Shown: positions 9,013 to 18,250, numbered from the stretch's first letter. The stretch is 64,000 nucleotides of DNA from Anaerolineaceae bacterium (GCA_020634115.1 JACKCH010000012.1:744001-808000); one strand, 5' to 3'. The notes: generated by a model from the sequence alone, not told the origin. Made by a program: numbers and translations.

Positions 9013-10059
9013 ATGGCACAAGAGCCACCCAGCCCTGATACCGGAAAAACCGCCGCACCTGACCCGGCACTGGTATCCGCATGGCAGCGTTTACTGGACT
9101 ATGATCGCATTTCCAGCGGGCAGAAAAGTTCATATCAAACAACCCGATCCTGGATTATCGTTCTGGGGCTGTTCACAACCGCCTTTGCCGTGTTCAACAC
9201 CTATATACCCGTATTGGAAAGCATTTTCCGAATCGCGCTGATTATCATGCCCATCGCTACCGTGCTGCTGATGAACTATGCTTCCCAGTTCGCGGGCAGC
9301 ACCGTCTGGTTACAGCACCGGGCGAGTGCTGAAATCATCCGCTCACAAATCTATCGCTACCGGGTGCGCGTCGGCGATTACCAGGGCAAGTCGCAGCGAG
9401 AACGCCAGTATATCCTGCTCAACAGCATTCAGGATATTAATCGTCAGGTCACCAACCAGGAATCACCCCCGCATACCCAGATTCCGGCAGAAGAAGTCGT
9501 TGTCACTGTCACACAAAAGACCAATGCCCCCGCTGAAGATGATGGCTTCAGCGATATGACCGTCGAGAACTACATCGCCTGGCGTGTCCGTCCGCAACTG
9601 GATTGGTACACCAAAAAGATTCAGAACGACTACCGCAACATGCGCCGGGAACGAGTGTGGTCACTGGTTGTCAGCGGCGCGGGGTCGGTACTGGCGGCGA
9701 TGGGGGAAACCTTCGCCGCGTTGGTCGCCGTCACAACCGCAATGGGCATTGCGCTCAATCGCCGGGCTGAACTCCGAATGTATGGCGCGACCTACAGCAT
9801 TTATCAATGGGCGGCCAACCAACTGCAAGAAGAGTTGGAAGAATGGAATATTCTACCCGACTCAGAAAAAACCGAAGATACAATCACCGAGTTCGTGTTG
9901 CGGATTGAGAGTGTTTTCAGCGAAGAGCGGGAAATGTGGCGCGACCAGGCCACTCAGATTCAGATGTCCAGCGAACAGGCGATTTTTAGCAACCAGGGCG
10001 CTTCGGGCGGCGCAGTACAGTCAGTACGGGTTCGCAAATACGATGGTGGTGTGGGGTAA
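9013..10059 (+). CDS. Membrane protein with two SLATT/DUF4231-like units
   Basis: A 348-aa protein with two pairs of transmembrane helices (about 46-66 with 71-90, and 215-232 with 235-250). Each pair is embedded in a similar pattern: a charged amphipathic helix before it and an AE-xxR or RAELRMYG-type helix after it. The second unit begins with the RPQLDWYTKKIQ segment that resembles the DUF4231 signature. Family knowledge: SLATT proteins are predicted pore-forming effectors in nucleotide-signal-dependent bacterial conflict systems, often beside a SMODS cyclase or SLOG sensor. Neither is adjacent here (GMC operon upstream, convergent ROK gene downstream), so a plain membrane role is equally possible. 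A Ser/Gln-rich soluble tail ends the protein. Confidence 0.65.
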   Translation: MAQEPPSPDTGKTAAPDPALVSAWQRLLDYDRISSGQKSSYQTTRSWIIVLGLFTTAFAVFNTYIPVLESIFRIALIIMPIATVLLMNYASQFAGSTVWLQHRASAEIIRSQIYRYRVRVGDYQGKSQRERQYILLNSIQDINRQVTNQESPPHTQIPAEEVVVTVTQKTNAPAEDDGFSDMTVENYIAWRVRPQLDWYTKKIQNDYRNMRRERVWSLVVSGAGSVLAAMGETFAALVAVTTAMGIALNRRAELRMYGATYSIYQWAANQLQEELEEWNILPDSEKTEDTITEFVLRIESVFSEEREMWRDQATQIQMSSEQAIFSNQGASGGAVQSVRVRKYDGGVG

Positions 10060-10066
10060 TTCGGCG

Positions 10067-11002
10067 TTACTTGTGCGCCTCGAATTGCGCTCTGGCGTGC
10101 ATCGCCGCACCAATCAGGCACACATCATCACCCAGTTGCGCCGGGCGAATGAGATCGGCGGGCAGAAACAACGGGTCAATCACGTTTTCCGCCAGGATAC
10201 GCCGCGCCGGAGCAAGAATTAGATCGCCGAGCAGGGACACGCTGCCACCCATGACAATCACGCGGGGGTTGAACAGATGCACCAGACTGAGCAGCCCCCA
10301 TCCCAGCCATTCGCCCGACTCGGTAATGACTTCGCGTGCCAGAGCATCCCCTTGCGCTGCCGCCTCGCCCACCGCACGACCATCCACCACCGCTAACGCC
10401 CGTAGCACTGAGGGGGTATGGTACGCTGCCAACCGCACCCGCGCTAACCGCCCGATACCCGTGCCAGATGCCAACGCCTCCAGACTGTAGAACTGCCCAT
10501 CAGGATGCCGGAATTTCATGTGGCCGGGTTCCAGCGCCATTCCCTGCCACCCCGTGAATAAGTGACCGTTAATCACTGCGCCGCCGCCGATTCCCGTGCT
10601 GACCGTCAGATACAGTGCCGGGTCTGCGCCCTGCGCTGCGCCCCGGTGGTATTCTGCCAGCGCACCCAGGTTAGCGTCATTTTCCATGTAAGCCGGAGCG
10701 CCCAGAGCTTCACTGATGATCTTGGCAAGAGGAATCTGATCCCATCCCGGCAGCGTAGATGCGTTCAGGATGATGCCGGTATAGGCCTGCGGGCCAGGCG
10801 CACAAATCCCAATCGCCTGGAGCGAATCTTTGCCCGGTTCGGGCATCACGTCGCGCGCCAGGGTGATAATCCGCCCGATCACAGCGGCTATACCATCCTC
10901 ACGGCGCGTGCGGCTATCCTTCCGCACTTGCATGGTTAGGTGTGAGTCGAACCACGCGACCCGCGTTTGTGTCCCGCCGAAGTCAATCGAAAGAATACCC
11001 AT
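10067..11002 (-). CDS. ROK-family sugar kinase (glucokinase-like), zinc motif absent
   Basis: A 311-aa ROK protein, probably phosphorylating a hexose with ATP. The N-terminal phosphate loop IDFGGTQTRV, the catalytic Asp in MENDANLGALAEYHRG and the STGIGGGAVINGHLFTG loop are all present. The segment EPGHMKF that follows should lead into the CxCGxxGCxE zinc-binding motif of ROK enzymes. Here the equivalent stretch (GQFYSLEALASG) keeps the Glu-Ala-Ser but has lost all the cysteines. Length is normal and the frame is intact, so this is divergence rather than decay. The gene converges on the SLATT gene with an eight-base gap. Confidence 0.88.
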   Translation of the reverse strand: MGILSIDFGGTQTRVAWFDSHLTMQVRKDSRTRREDGIAAVIGRIITLARDVMPEPGKDSLQAIGICAPGPQAYTGIILNASTLPGWDQIPLAKIISEALGAPAYMENDANLGALAEYHRGAAQGADPALYLTVSTGIGGGAVINGHLFTGWQGMALEPGHMKFRHPDGQFYSLEALASGTGIGRLARVRLAAYHTPSVLRALAVVDGRAVGEAAAQGDALAREVITESGEWLGWGLLSLVHLFNPRVIVMGGSVSLLGDLILAPARRILAENVIDPLFLPADLIRPAQLGDDVCLIGAAMHARAQFEAHK

Positions 11003-11072
11003 TCGTGTCGAATCCCCTTGCGACCTGTGTCATTGTTGTGCATACTACCATCATAAAATAGGGAGGCCGGAT

Positions 11073-12350
11073 ATGGAAATTCTGATTATTGTTCTCCTGA
11101 CCGTCCTCAATGGCGCACTGGCAATGGCAGAGCTAGCAATTGTGTCAGCGCGTCCGGCACGATTGCAACCTTATCTCGAAAAGGGCGATCAAAGGGCACA
11201 AATCGTACTGGATTTACAGCAAACCCCAAACCTTTTTCTCTCGACCATCCAGGTCGGCATCACATTGATTGGCATTCTGGCTGGAGCGTTTGGCGGCGCG
11301 ACGTTCGCGCAAACGATTGCCGGTTGGATGAAGCAGATTCCAGTTATCGCACCATACAGTACCGCTCTAGGATTCGGTAGTGTCGTGCTTATAACCACAT
11401 ACCTATCGGTGGTAATTGGTGAACTTGTACCCAAACGGCTGGCATTGCACAACCCGGAACGCGCCGCACTGGTGGTCGCTCCCTGGATGCGCTGGCTGGC
11501 ACTTCTGGGGACTCCGGTAGTTCGGCTCCTTAGCGCATCTACTGATGCCATCCTAGCTGTGCTGGGAACCCGAGACATAGATAGCCCTCCCGTAACCGAA
11601 GCGGAGATCACGGCGTTAATAGAAGAGGGAATTCGAGGCGGCGTGTTCGAGGCGCGTGAGCAAGGCATGATAACCGGAGTCTTCAATCTGGACGAACAAC
11701 ACATCAAATCAGTGATGACGCCGTATACCGAGATTGTCTGGTTGGACTTGGACGATCCACTAGAGGATAATCTCCGAATCGTCACTACCAGCGATCATTC
11801 GCTCTTTCCTGCGGCACATGGCTCACTAGATCACGTCATCGGGTTTTTGCGTGCCAGGGAACTTCTGCACGCGGCGTTAGCTGGTGAACCAATTAACCTG
11901 AAAAGCCATCTGCACCGCCCACTGTTCGTGCCAGAGACAAAACCCGCCTCAGCGGTACTCGAACTGTTCAAACAGACTCGGCAGCATGTCGCGCTGGTCG
12001 TCGGGGAGTTCGGTGAGATCGAAGGGTTGGTAACTATCAACGACATCTTTGAGGAAATCGTCGGCGATATGGAAGTGCCGCAGGTGGTTCAGCGAGCGGA
12101 TGGCTCATGGCTGCTGGATGGTCTTCTCCCGATTGAAGAATTCAAGGAATTGTTTGACCTCATAGACATCCCCGGGGAAGGTAGTTACTACACGGTGGGC
12201 GGCTTTATGGCGTTTGTCCTCGGGCGGATACCGATAACCGCTGACCATTTTGAGTGGAATGACCTATACTTGGAGGTAGTAGATATGGATGGCAGGCGTG
12301 TGGATAAAGTGCTGGCAACAGTCATCCACACCGCTCCGAGAGAACAATAA
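11073..12350 (+). CDS. CNNM/CorC (HlyC)-family transport protein with CBS pair
   Basis: A 425-aa protein with the layout of the CNNM/HlyC-CorC family. An N-terminal DUF21 membrane domain (hydrophobic segments within about residues 1-160, with NGALAMAELAIVSAR and VVIGELVPKR) is followed by a CBS pair (VMTPYTEIVWLDL and IEGLVTINDIFEEIVGD) and a C-terminal CorC_HlyC domain with GSYYTVGGFMAFVLGRIP. Family members handle Mg2+ or other divalent cations, or remodel membrane ion balance. The frame is open further upstream into the divergent ROK gene; the ATG at 11073 has GGGAGG nearby and begins exactly at the membrane helix. Confidence 0.92.
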   Translation: MEILIIVLLTVLNGALAMAELAIVSARPARLQPYLEKGDQRAQIVLDLQQTPNLFLSTIQVGITLIGILAGAFGGATFAQTIAGWMKQIPVIAPYSTALGFGSVVLITTYLSVVIGELVPKRLALHNPERAALVVAPWMRWLALLGTPVVRLLSASTDAILAVLGTRDIDSPPVTEAEITALIEEGIRGGVFEAREQGMITGVFNLDEQHIKSVMTPYTEIVWLDLDDPLEDNLRIVTTSDHSLFPAAHGSLDHVIGFLRARELLHAALAGEPINLKSHLHRPLFVPETKPASAVLELFKQTRQHVALVVGEFGEIEGLVTINDIFEEIVGDMEVPQVVQRADGSWLLDGLLPIEEFKELFDLIDIPGEGSYYTVGGFMAFVLGRIPITADHFEWNDLYLEVVDMDGRRVDKVLATVIHTAPREQ

Positions 12351-12375
12351 AATCTTTCGAGGGAGACATATACCT

Positions 12376-12882
12376 ATGAGTGATGAATCTGTTTTCAGCA
12401 AAACCGAACTTTTAGCCCGGATGCGTGCCGGTTGGGATGACCAGCAAGCGTATTTCAACACGCTGACTCCCAAACAGTTCACGAGCCTCACCGATGCAGC
12501 CGGTTGGACGGTGAAAGATCACGTTATGCACCTGGCTGTCTGGGAAGATGGCATAGACGCCCTGTTAAAGAGTGAGAGTCGCCCGGTACGGATGGAGCTG
12601 GACGAAGCCACCTGGAACAGCCGCGATTATGACCACATCAACGCCGTGATCCAGCAGCGCCACCAGGATATGCCGCTGGATGCTGTGATGCAGCATTTTC
12701 AGGAAGTCCATGACCGCCTTATCACGACCATTGAATCACTCTCGGAGGCCGATTTACTGCTGCCCTACGAACACTACCAGCCTGGAACCGGGGCGGATAA
12801 ACCAGTCTGGAACTGGATTGCAGGCAACACCTTCGGTCATTATGAAGAGCACCGCCCCTGGATCGCAGTGATAGTGAGATAA
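12376..12882 (+). CDS. DinB-superfamily (ClbS/DfsB-like) four-helix protein
   Basis: A 168-aa soluble helical protein with the DinB/YfiT metal-site pattern: a His in WTVKDHVMHLAVWEDG and two more in the C-terminal GHYEEHRPW. Family members act as thiol-dependent transferases or small-molecule hydrolases; ClbS-like members detoxify colibactin. The closest-looking layout is the ClbS/DfsB group, but function is not assignable. It starts 25 bases after the CNNM gene and ends three bases before the response-regulator gene, suggesting co-transcription. GAGGGAGA precedes the ATG at 12376. Confidence 0.8.
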   Translation: MSDESVFSKTELLARMRAGWDDQQAYFNTLTPKQFTSLTDAAGWTVKDHVMHLAVWEDGIDALLKSESRPVRMELDEATWNSRDYDHINAVIQQRHQDMPLDAVMQHFQEVHDRLITTIESLSEADLLLPYEHYQPGTGADKPVWNWIAGNTFGHYEEHRPWIAVIVR

Positions 12883-12885
12883 CCG

Positions 12886-13566
12886 ATGCCCGAAACAATC
12901 CTCGTAGTAGATGACGACCCGCATATTATTGATCTCGCCCAAATGTACCTGGAACAGGACGGCTATCAAGTCACCAGCGCGACGGACGGTGTAGTGGCGC
13001 TCCAAAGGATTCTGGAAGAAGCGCCGGGACTCGTGGTGCTGGATTTGATGCTGCCTGGCATGGACGGTTGGGAAGTCTGCCGCCAGGTACGGGCGCAGTC
13101 GGATGTCCCGATCATCATGCTCACCGCACGCAGCGACGACATTGACAAAATTGTCGGGCTGGAACTGGGCGCAGACGACTACCTGACGAAACCGTTCAAT
13201 CCCCGCGAACTCACTGCACGGGTCAAAGCCATTCTGCGCCGCGTAGAACCCCGCCCCGCACCCCAGGCAGATACTGCGCCTACACTCGGCAACCTGACAA
13301 TTGACCCAGCACGGCGACTCGTGCTGGTTGGAGATAGACCGATAGACCTGCGCATGAAAGAGTTCGATCTGCTCCTCACACTGGCGGAAAATCGCGGCGT
13401 GGTGTTCAGCCGGGAAAAACTGTTGGATGTCGTGTGGGGTTATGATTTCGCTGGGGAAACCCGCACGGTAGATGTCCACATTGCTCACCTGCGCCACAAA
13501 CTGAATGGTATGACTCCCGTGATCGAGACGATCTGGGGAATAGGCTATAAACTGGAAGCGAATTAA
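12886..13566 (+). CDS. OmpR/PhoB-type response regulator
   Basis: A 226-aa two-domain regulator. The receiver domain has the acidic pair Asp10-Asp11, the phosphoacceptor Asp53 in VVLDLMLPGMDG, the Thr of IIMLTARS and the Lys of DDYLTKPFNP. The C-terminal winged-helix DNA-binding domain shows LRMKEFDLLLTLAENRGVVF and the RTVDVHIAHLRHKL recognition region. It is followed one base later by its histidine kinase, the standard pair arrangement. The signal and target genes are unknown; the neighbouring membrane protein genes are possible targets. Confidence 0.96.
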   Translation: MPETILVVDDDPHIIDLAQMYLEQDGYQVTSATDGVVALQRILEEAPGLVVLDLMLPGMDGWEVCRQVRAQSDVPIIMLTARSDDIDKIVGLELGADDYLTKPFNPRELTARVKAILRRVEPRPAPQADTAPTLGNLTIDPARRLVLVGDRPIDLRMKEFDLLLTLAENRGVVFSREKLLDVVWGYDFAGETRTVDVHIAHLRHKLNGMTPVIETIWGIGYKLEAN

Positions 13567-13567
13567 C

Positions 13568-15052
13568 ATGTCCTTGCGTATGCGATTCGTCTCTTCTTAC
13601 CTGGTTGTCCTGGCGGTTACGCTGGGGGTCATTACCGTCGCACTGCTACTGTTTCTGGCGGCACAACCCGCCGTGACTGGCCCAACTTATGAGCGACTGG
13701 CAACCATCGGGCGCGAATTCCTGAACACACTCAACACCGGGGAAACACGCCTGACCCAATTACAAGGGTTAGCCAGCCTCCGTTCACGGGGGATTGCCTT
13801 TGCCGAAGAAAATGATGTTCGTGTCCTGATACTCACTAATGTCAGTAATGATAGTGGCACGATTTTCCTGGATACTGCCGCCGACTACCAGCGCGGCGAT
13901 ATCCTTTCGATTAGAACAGATGATGGGGCTTACCAGCTTCCCGCTTTTCTCCAGCGCATCCTCAGCACCCAGGTACGCACAACCCTCGGTGATTTCAAAA
14001 ATACGGGTGACAGCCGGTGGCTGTATATCGCGCTGGAAGTTCTGCGCCCGAACGAATCCAGTTTTGCGGTCCTCGTCGCTGACCACGCGCCGGAACAAAC
14101 ACTGGGCACGGTGATCGCTCAATTTCGGGATACACTTGCGCTCCCCCTGCTCCAGGCGGCCATCGTCGGGCTGGTGGTAGCACTCATCCTCGCGGTGATT
14201 ATCAGTGGCAGCCTGATACGCACCCTGCATGACCTGAGTGCGGCAGCAGCAGCCGTGATGCGCCGGGATTACGCGCATCGTGTACCCGTGCGCGGCGCAC
14301 CTGAAGTCCGGGCGGTGGCCGAAGCGTTCAACGCCATGAACGCTGAAACCCAGGCGAATTTACAGGCGCAGCAGGATTTCGTCGCCAATATCTCCCACGA
14401 TCTTAAAACGCCGCTGACCTCTATCCAGGGGTATTCGCAGGCAATTATCGATGGCACAGCCAAAGACCCGGCTCATGCAGCAACCATCATTCATGAGGAG
14501 GCCGGACGCTTGAATCGCCTGGTGGTTGAACTGACTGACCTGGCACGACTACAGGCCGGGCGACTTTCTATGCAGACAGTGCCACTTGACATGGGGCAAC
14601 TGACCTCAGCCATTGGGCAGCGGTTGGCGATTGTTGCGGAGAAAAAGAACATCGCTTTGCATATTGAATCCCCAACCATGCCGGAAATTTTCGGGGATGG
14701 TGACAGGCTGGCTCAGGTACTCACCAATCTAGTCAGTAATGCGCTGAAATATACCCCTTCAGGTGGGCAGGTATGGATTAAAACACAGATTAACCATGGT
14801 GGCATAGAGGTCATCGTGCAGGATACTGGTATGGGCATCCCCCCGGAGGATTTACCCCGCATCTTTGAACGGTTCTATCAGGTGGATAAGGCGCGAGGCC
14901 CGCGACGCGGCACCGGGTTGGGTCTACCGATTGCCCACGAGATTATCAAAGCACACCAGGGACAGATCGCCGTAACCAGCGGTGGAACCGGGAAAGGAAC
15001 CTCTTTTACCATCTGGCTACCATCACCCCACCTGAACACAGTAGCGCGGTAA
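13568..15052 (+). CDS. Membrane sensor histidine kinase (HAMP-HisKA-HATPase)
   Basis: A 494-aa kinase paired with the preceding regulator. It has an N-terminal membrane helix (about 9-31), a roughly 160-residue extracytoplasmic sensor, a second helix (about 193-215), a HAMP linker (HDLSAAAAAVMRRDY), the HisKA box with His277 in NISHDLKTPLTS, and the ATPase boxes VLTNLVSNALKYT (N), VQDTGMGIPPEDLPRIFERFY (G1/F) and GTGLGLPIAHEI (G2). All catalytic boxes are intact. The periplasmic sensor has no recognised fold, so the stimulus is unknown. Confidence 0.96.
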   Translation: MSLRMRFVSSYLVVLAVTLGVITVALLLFLAAQPAVTGPTYERLATIGREFLNTLNTGETRLTQLQGLASLRSRGIAFAEENDVRVLILTNVSNDSGTIFLDTAADYQRGDILSIRTDDGAYQLPAFLQRILSTQVRTTLGDFKNTGDSRWLYIALEVLRPNESSFAVLVADHAPEQTLGTVIAQFRDTLALPLLQAAIVGLVVALILAVIISGSLIRTLHDLSAAAAAVMRRDYAHRVPVRGAPEVRAVAEAFNAMNAETQANLQAQQDFVANISHDLKTPLTSIQGYSQAIIDGTAKDPAHAATIIHEEAGRLNRLVVELTDLARLQAGRLSMQTVPLDMGQLTSAIGQRLAIVAEKKNIALHIESPTMPEIFGDGDRLAQVLTNLVSNALKYTPSGGQVWIKTQINHGGIEVIVQDTGMGIPPEDLPRIFERFYQVDKARGPRRGTGLGLPIAHEIIKAHQGQIAVTSGGTGKGTSFTIWLPSPHLNTVAR

Positions 15053-15273
15053 TTGCAGATACCAACATACACGGCTCAGATGATCCACATCGGAAATACA
15101 TCGTTTTCCGACTATTTTAGAGTATACTAGCTGAGGTTACGTACTTCTCGCCTGGAAAACCGTGGACTTAATCCCACTGCCTGAAGGAAAGCCTTAAAAT
15201 CAGTTGAACCTTCATGTAGAACCACAGGTATAACAAGTATTGGTTAGTTGTCAATGCAGGAACGCCCCTGAAA

Positions 15274-16119
15274 ATGATCGCAGAGAAATCACCTCCCACA
15301 AACCTGAAAATTAAACGGTTGCTGGAAAATTACAGTGAAGACGTAGATCGTCGATTGCCGGATTGGGCCCGCCGTTCCAACCCGATTATCCAGCGCCATC
15401 TGGGGCGGTACTGGAAAACGCTTCTCCCTGAACCCATCTTTCTGTTAAAAGTCATACTCGTTGAAGTAGCATTCATTATACTGACCCTGCCTTTCCCATT
15501 CTTGTTTGACCTGACTCTGCCTGCCATTACCGCCTCTATTCTGCTGTTCCCGGTTGCAATGTATAGCTATGCTCGCCTACTGCTGGCTGTTGGTTCCAGC
15601 GCGGCGACATCAATTGTGATCGAGACGCGAAACGATACCATCACATTGCTACGTACAATCCCGGTTCCACTGACGAATATTCTTGCCAGTAAAGTGTCCG
15701 CATCTATCTGGCGACAGGTCGAAGACCTTGCCATCCTGATTATTGCAGCGACGGTTTTGGGCTTACCGCTCATCATTTCACACTACGCAACAGCCTTTCC
15801 TCTCAGTGACTACCCGGCTATTTCGCGGATAGCAATGATTTTAGGGACTGTTGTGGCAATGATACGCCTGATTCTCGAACCGTTTATGATCGGTGCTATC
15901 GGCCTGATGATGGGTGCTGCCCTGCCTGTACGCTCCTCCGCAGTCATCTCAACTGCCCTGGTCGGATTTTTCTATTTTCTGATGCTCAATATGTTGCGGA
16001 TGCTGCCGCTCACCTGGCCGATGCGTTACATTGTGGACTTCTTTCTGCCAGTTGTGCTGCCCTTATTGATAACATGGGTTGGCTTCCGGGTAACGGAATA
16101 TCTGCTCACCCGTGATTGA
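15274..16119 (+). CDS. Six-helix membrane protein, ABC-2 permease-like
   Basis: A 281-aa protein with a charged, Arg-rich N-terminal 60 residues and about six transmembrane helices, arranged as in ABC-2-type transporter permeases. The segment ETRNDTITLLRTIPVPLTNILASK recalls the coupling-helix region of that class (read here in two parts: residues near 111-124 and the following IPVPLTNILASK). No ATPase gene is adjacent, so it may be an orphan permease or an unrelated membrane protein. A 221-base leader without a gene precedes it, containing TATACT at 15123 with no good -35 box. Confidence 0.6.
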   Translation: MIAEKSPPTNLKIKRLLENYSEDVDRRLPDWARRSNPIIQRHLGRYWKTLLPEPIFLLKVILVEVAFIILTLPFPFLFDLTLPAITASILLFPVAMYSYARLLLAVGSSAATSIVIETRNDTITLLRTIPVPLTNILASKVSASIWRQVEDLAILIIAATVLGLPLIISHYATAFPLSDYPAISRIAMILGTVVAMIRLILEPFMIGAIGLMMGAALPVRSSAVISTALVGFFYFLMLNMLRMLPLTWPMRYIVDFFLPVVLPLLITWVGFRVTEYLLTRD

Positions 16120-16133
16120 CGAGCTGAGGTGTT

Positions 16134-16742
16134 ATGTTCGACGGATTATTCGGCAATATCAAGAACAAACTCTTGACCCAGATGGGCAGCAGTAACAACC
16201 AAGTTGCAGTGGACGCAGCGAAGAAAATACGCGCTAAAGGTTGGTTCCTGGATGGTTCGCTCAAGGGCATCAATCTCCGGGCCGCGAATCTTCAGGGGGC
16301 AGAGTTGGCACGTGCCGACATGGAAGGTGCGATTCTGCACGCTGCGATTCTGGTAAAAGCATACCTGGGAGAAACCAATCTGAAGGCGGCAGACCTGCGG
16401 GAAGCCGATTTAAGCGAAGCCAATCTCCGTGAAATCAATCTGCAAGACGCCAATCTGAGCGGCGCAAACCTGTCTGAAAGCTACCTGGCCGTATCCAACC
16501 TGCATCGCGCCGACCTGAGCGATGCCCACTTGCAAGGAAGTAATCTGTGGCAAACGCGGCTTTCCGCCGTCAATTTGCGGGGCGCGGATATGCGGGGAGC
16601 AATTCTCTACCAAGTAGTCTTCGATGAGCAAACTATTCTCCCCGACGGTCAACCGTGGACATCGGAAATGGATGTAACCCGTTACACCGATTCCAATCAC
16701 CCTGACTACTGGCGGCTGCATCTCAACGGACACGGCGAGTAA
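16134..16742 (+). CDS. Pentapeptide-repeat protein
   Basis: A 202-aa protein whose residues about 43-165 are tandem A(D/N)Lxx pentapeptides (for example AANLQGAELARADMEGA and ANLREINLQDANLSGA), which fold into a right-handed quadrilateral beta-helix. The first 40 residues are helical and charged; the last 35 are a non-repeat tail. Some family members mimic DNA and protect gyrase (Qnr, MfpA), but most have no known role. It begins 14 bases after the ABC-2-like gene with a weak GAGGTG ribosome site, so the two are likely co-transcribed. Confidence 0.9.
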   Translation: MFDGLFGNIKNKLLTQMGSSNNQVAVDAAKKIRAKGWFLDGSLKGINLRAANLQGAELARADMEGAILHAAILVKAYLGETNLKAADLREADLSEANLREINLQDANLSGANLSESYLAVSNLHRADLSDAHLQGSNLWQTRLSAVNLRGADMRGAILYQVVFDEQTILPDGQPWTSEMDVTRYTDSNHPDYWRLHLNGHGE

Positions 16743-16831
16743 GCCGTTCCATCACTCACACTCATCTTGCCGCCAATGCATTTTGCGGATAGAGTTAAAA
16801 GAACTCATTAATCCACCGGAGAGATGGTTTC

Positions 16832-17182
16832 ATGACTGAATTGGCAAAAGTTTTTGAAGTTAAAGAGTACATGGTGATCTGGCGGCAACTAGAGGAACAG
16901 GATTTTCACGGTCAGCCCATTCGGGTTCGCGCTCTGGTTCGGTGTACAGGCGGTAACTACACAATGGATGTGTATTTCCTGGACGATGACAGCATCTTCC
17001 CGAATCCGTTTTACGAAGTGGAAAAGAAAAAGGGGTTCATGTTCCTCAGTATCCGTGATCTCTTCCCATTTGTAGACATTCTGCGGAACGAACGCCCCAT
17101 TTACGGTCATCTACGCGGAGATCGCCCGGAATGGATGAGCATCACTACCGGGAAAGAGCCAGTTGGCGAAGGTGAGGGCTAA
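16832..17182 (+). CDS. Conserved-looking small soluble protein, unknown
   Basis: A 116-aa protein that I do not recognise. It alternates beta-type strands (YMVIWRQLEEQDF, IRVRALVRCTGGNYTMDVYFL) and ends in a charged Gly/Glu-rich tail. A good ribosome site (GGAGAG) precedes the ATG and a terminator follows, so it is probably real and transcribed alone or with the pentapeptide gene. It has no membrane segment or signal peptide. Confidence 0.65.
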   Translation: MTELAKVFEVKEYMVIWRQLEEQDFHGQPIRVRALVRCTGGNYTMDVYFLDDDSIFPNPFYEVEKKKGFMFLSIRDLFPFVDILRNERPIYGHLRGDRPEWMSITTGKEPVGEGEG

Positions 17183-17230
17183 GTTCACAGATGCCCCGAA
17201 GCAGATAAATACCATAGGTTTGTAAACAGA

Positions 17231-17254
17231 ATCCCCCAATCCTGGGGGATTTTT
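17231..17254 (+). terminator. Intrinsic terminator before HEPN-FHA pair
   Basis: An 8-bp stem (ATCCCCCA / TGGGGGAT), a 4-base loop and TTTTT. Confidence 0.88.
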
Positions 17255-17348
17255 CATCTCAGATTCCTTCATTTTTAGGCAAACGGAATACAAACTCTTG
17301 CCTTATAATAGACATATCGGATCGTTATAAAAGTGGGGTAAGGCAATA

Positions 17349-18188
17349 ATGGATGCTGGCATTCCAACTGAGCAGGTTTTGCATGTGCTGAAAAAAGGGT
17401 TGGGGCCAGTCGTCCTGCGTGTTTTTCACGAACGTTTTGGGCCAAGTGGCAGCCTGGGGGAAATCCAGAAAATCCTGCAATCCCGTAACAACGGCTATAC
17501 GCCGCCTGAGGGAGTCTTTGAAAGTACAGAAAGCTTGCTCCGCGAGATTGATGCGTACGGCTTGCTATGGCTGATGGAATACGCCTGGCAGAATCGTGTT
17601 TGGGTAAATGACCTTGACAAAGAAAATCAGCCTTTAGCGCGTTCGTATGTCAACGAACTGTTCATTCACCGTCATAACTGGGCGCACCATCGCCTCCAGG
17701 GAGACGACTCGAACCGTATGGCAGATACTGCGGCCCGACTCCTGGAGGTTGTTGGCGCGACTCCCTACAGCGGGCTGGTACGTGATCTGATCGCACAGTA
17801 CCCAGCAGCCAGTAATGAGTTGACCTTGTACGCCCTCCCGTTTGGGGAAGAAAATACAGATTTAATCACCCCTTATACCAGTGAGGAATACACGATCCAA
17901 ATTGTGCTCGATGACGGGCAAACTAAGCAATATACCGTTGAAAAAGATCGGATTATCGTAGGGCGCAGTCAGACCAACAGCGACCTGATTATCGGTGACC
18001 GTCGCGTTTCACGGGTCCATCTCCTGCTGGTAAAAATGCCGGATAATACGCTTACGGTGACCGATTTACGCAGCGGCAACGGCACCCAATTTGAAAACAA
18101 GGAACTCAAACCCAATGTGCCGGCAGTCTGGCCGGTGGGGACTATGGTTACGATTGGCGACACGCGGTTGATTTTGCGGCGGGGGTAG
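17349..18188 (+). CDS. Swt1-type HEPN domain fused to FHA domain (copy 1)
   Basis: A 279-aa two-domain protein. The N-terminal part (about 1-140) is helical and carries the HEPN ribonuclease signature RX4H as Arg108-His113 in RHNWAHH, in the context seen in Swt1-like HEPN domains. Residues about 182-279 form an FHA domain, which binds phosphothreonine peptides: GRSQTNSD, the SRVH core (221-224) and NGTQFEN. A TATAAT box lies at 17304 without a clear -35. A paralogue with the same architecture follows 62 bases downstream. Family knowledge: many HEPN domains are toxin or defence RNases, others are inactive scaffolds. FHA fusion suggests control by a Ser/Thr kinase; that is inference. Confidence 0.75.
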   Translation: MDAGIPTEQVLHVLKKGLGPVVLRVFHERFGPSGSLGEIQKILQSRNNGYTPPEGVFESTESLLREIDAYGLLWLMEYAWQNRVWVNDLDKENQPLARSYVNELFIHRHNWAHHRLQGDDSNRMADTAARLLEVVGATPYSGLVRDLIAQYPAASNELTLYALPFGEENTDLITPYTSEEYTIQIVLDDGQTKQYTVEKDRIIVGRSQTNSDLIIGDRRVSRVHLLLVKMPDNTLTVTDLRSGNGTQFENKELKPNVPAVWPVGTMVTIGDTRLILRRG

Positions 18189-18250
18189 CCATACAGGGTA
18201 TACTAGGTGTGCCTCAGAGCTACCCGTTCCATGGTCGAAAGGATGGTTGC

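Noticed and set aside
15130..15250. Possible 6S- or SRP-like RNA before the ABC-2-like gene
   Set aside because: Short stems exist, but none of the conserved core motifs of these RNAs is present.
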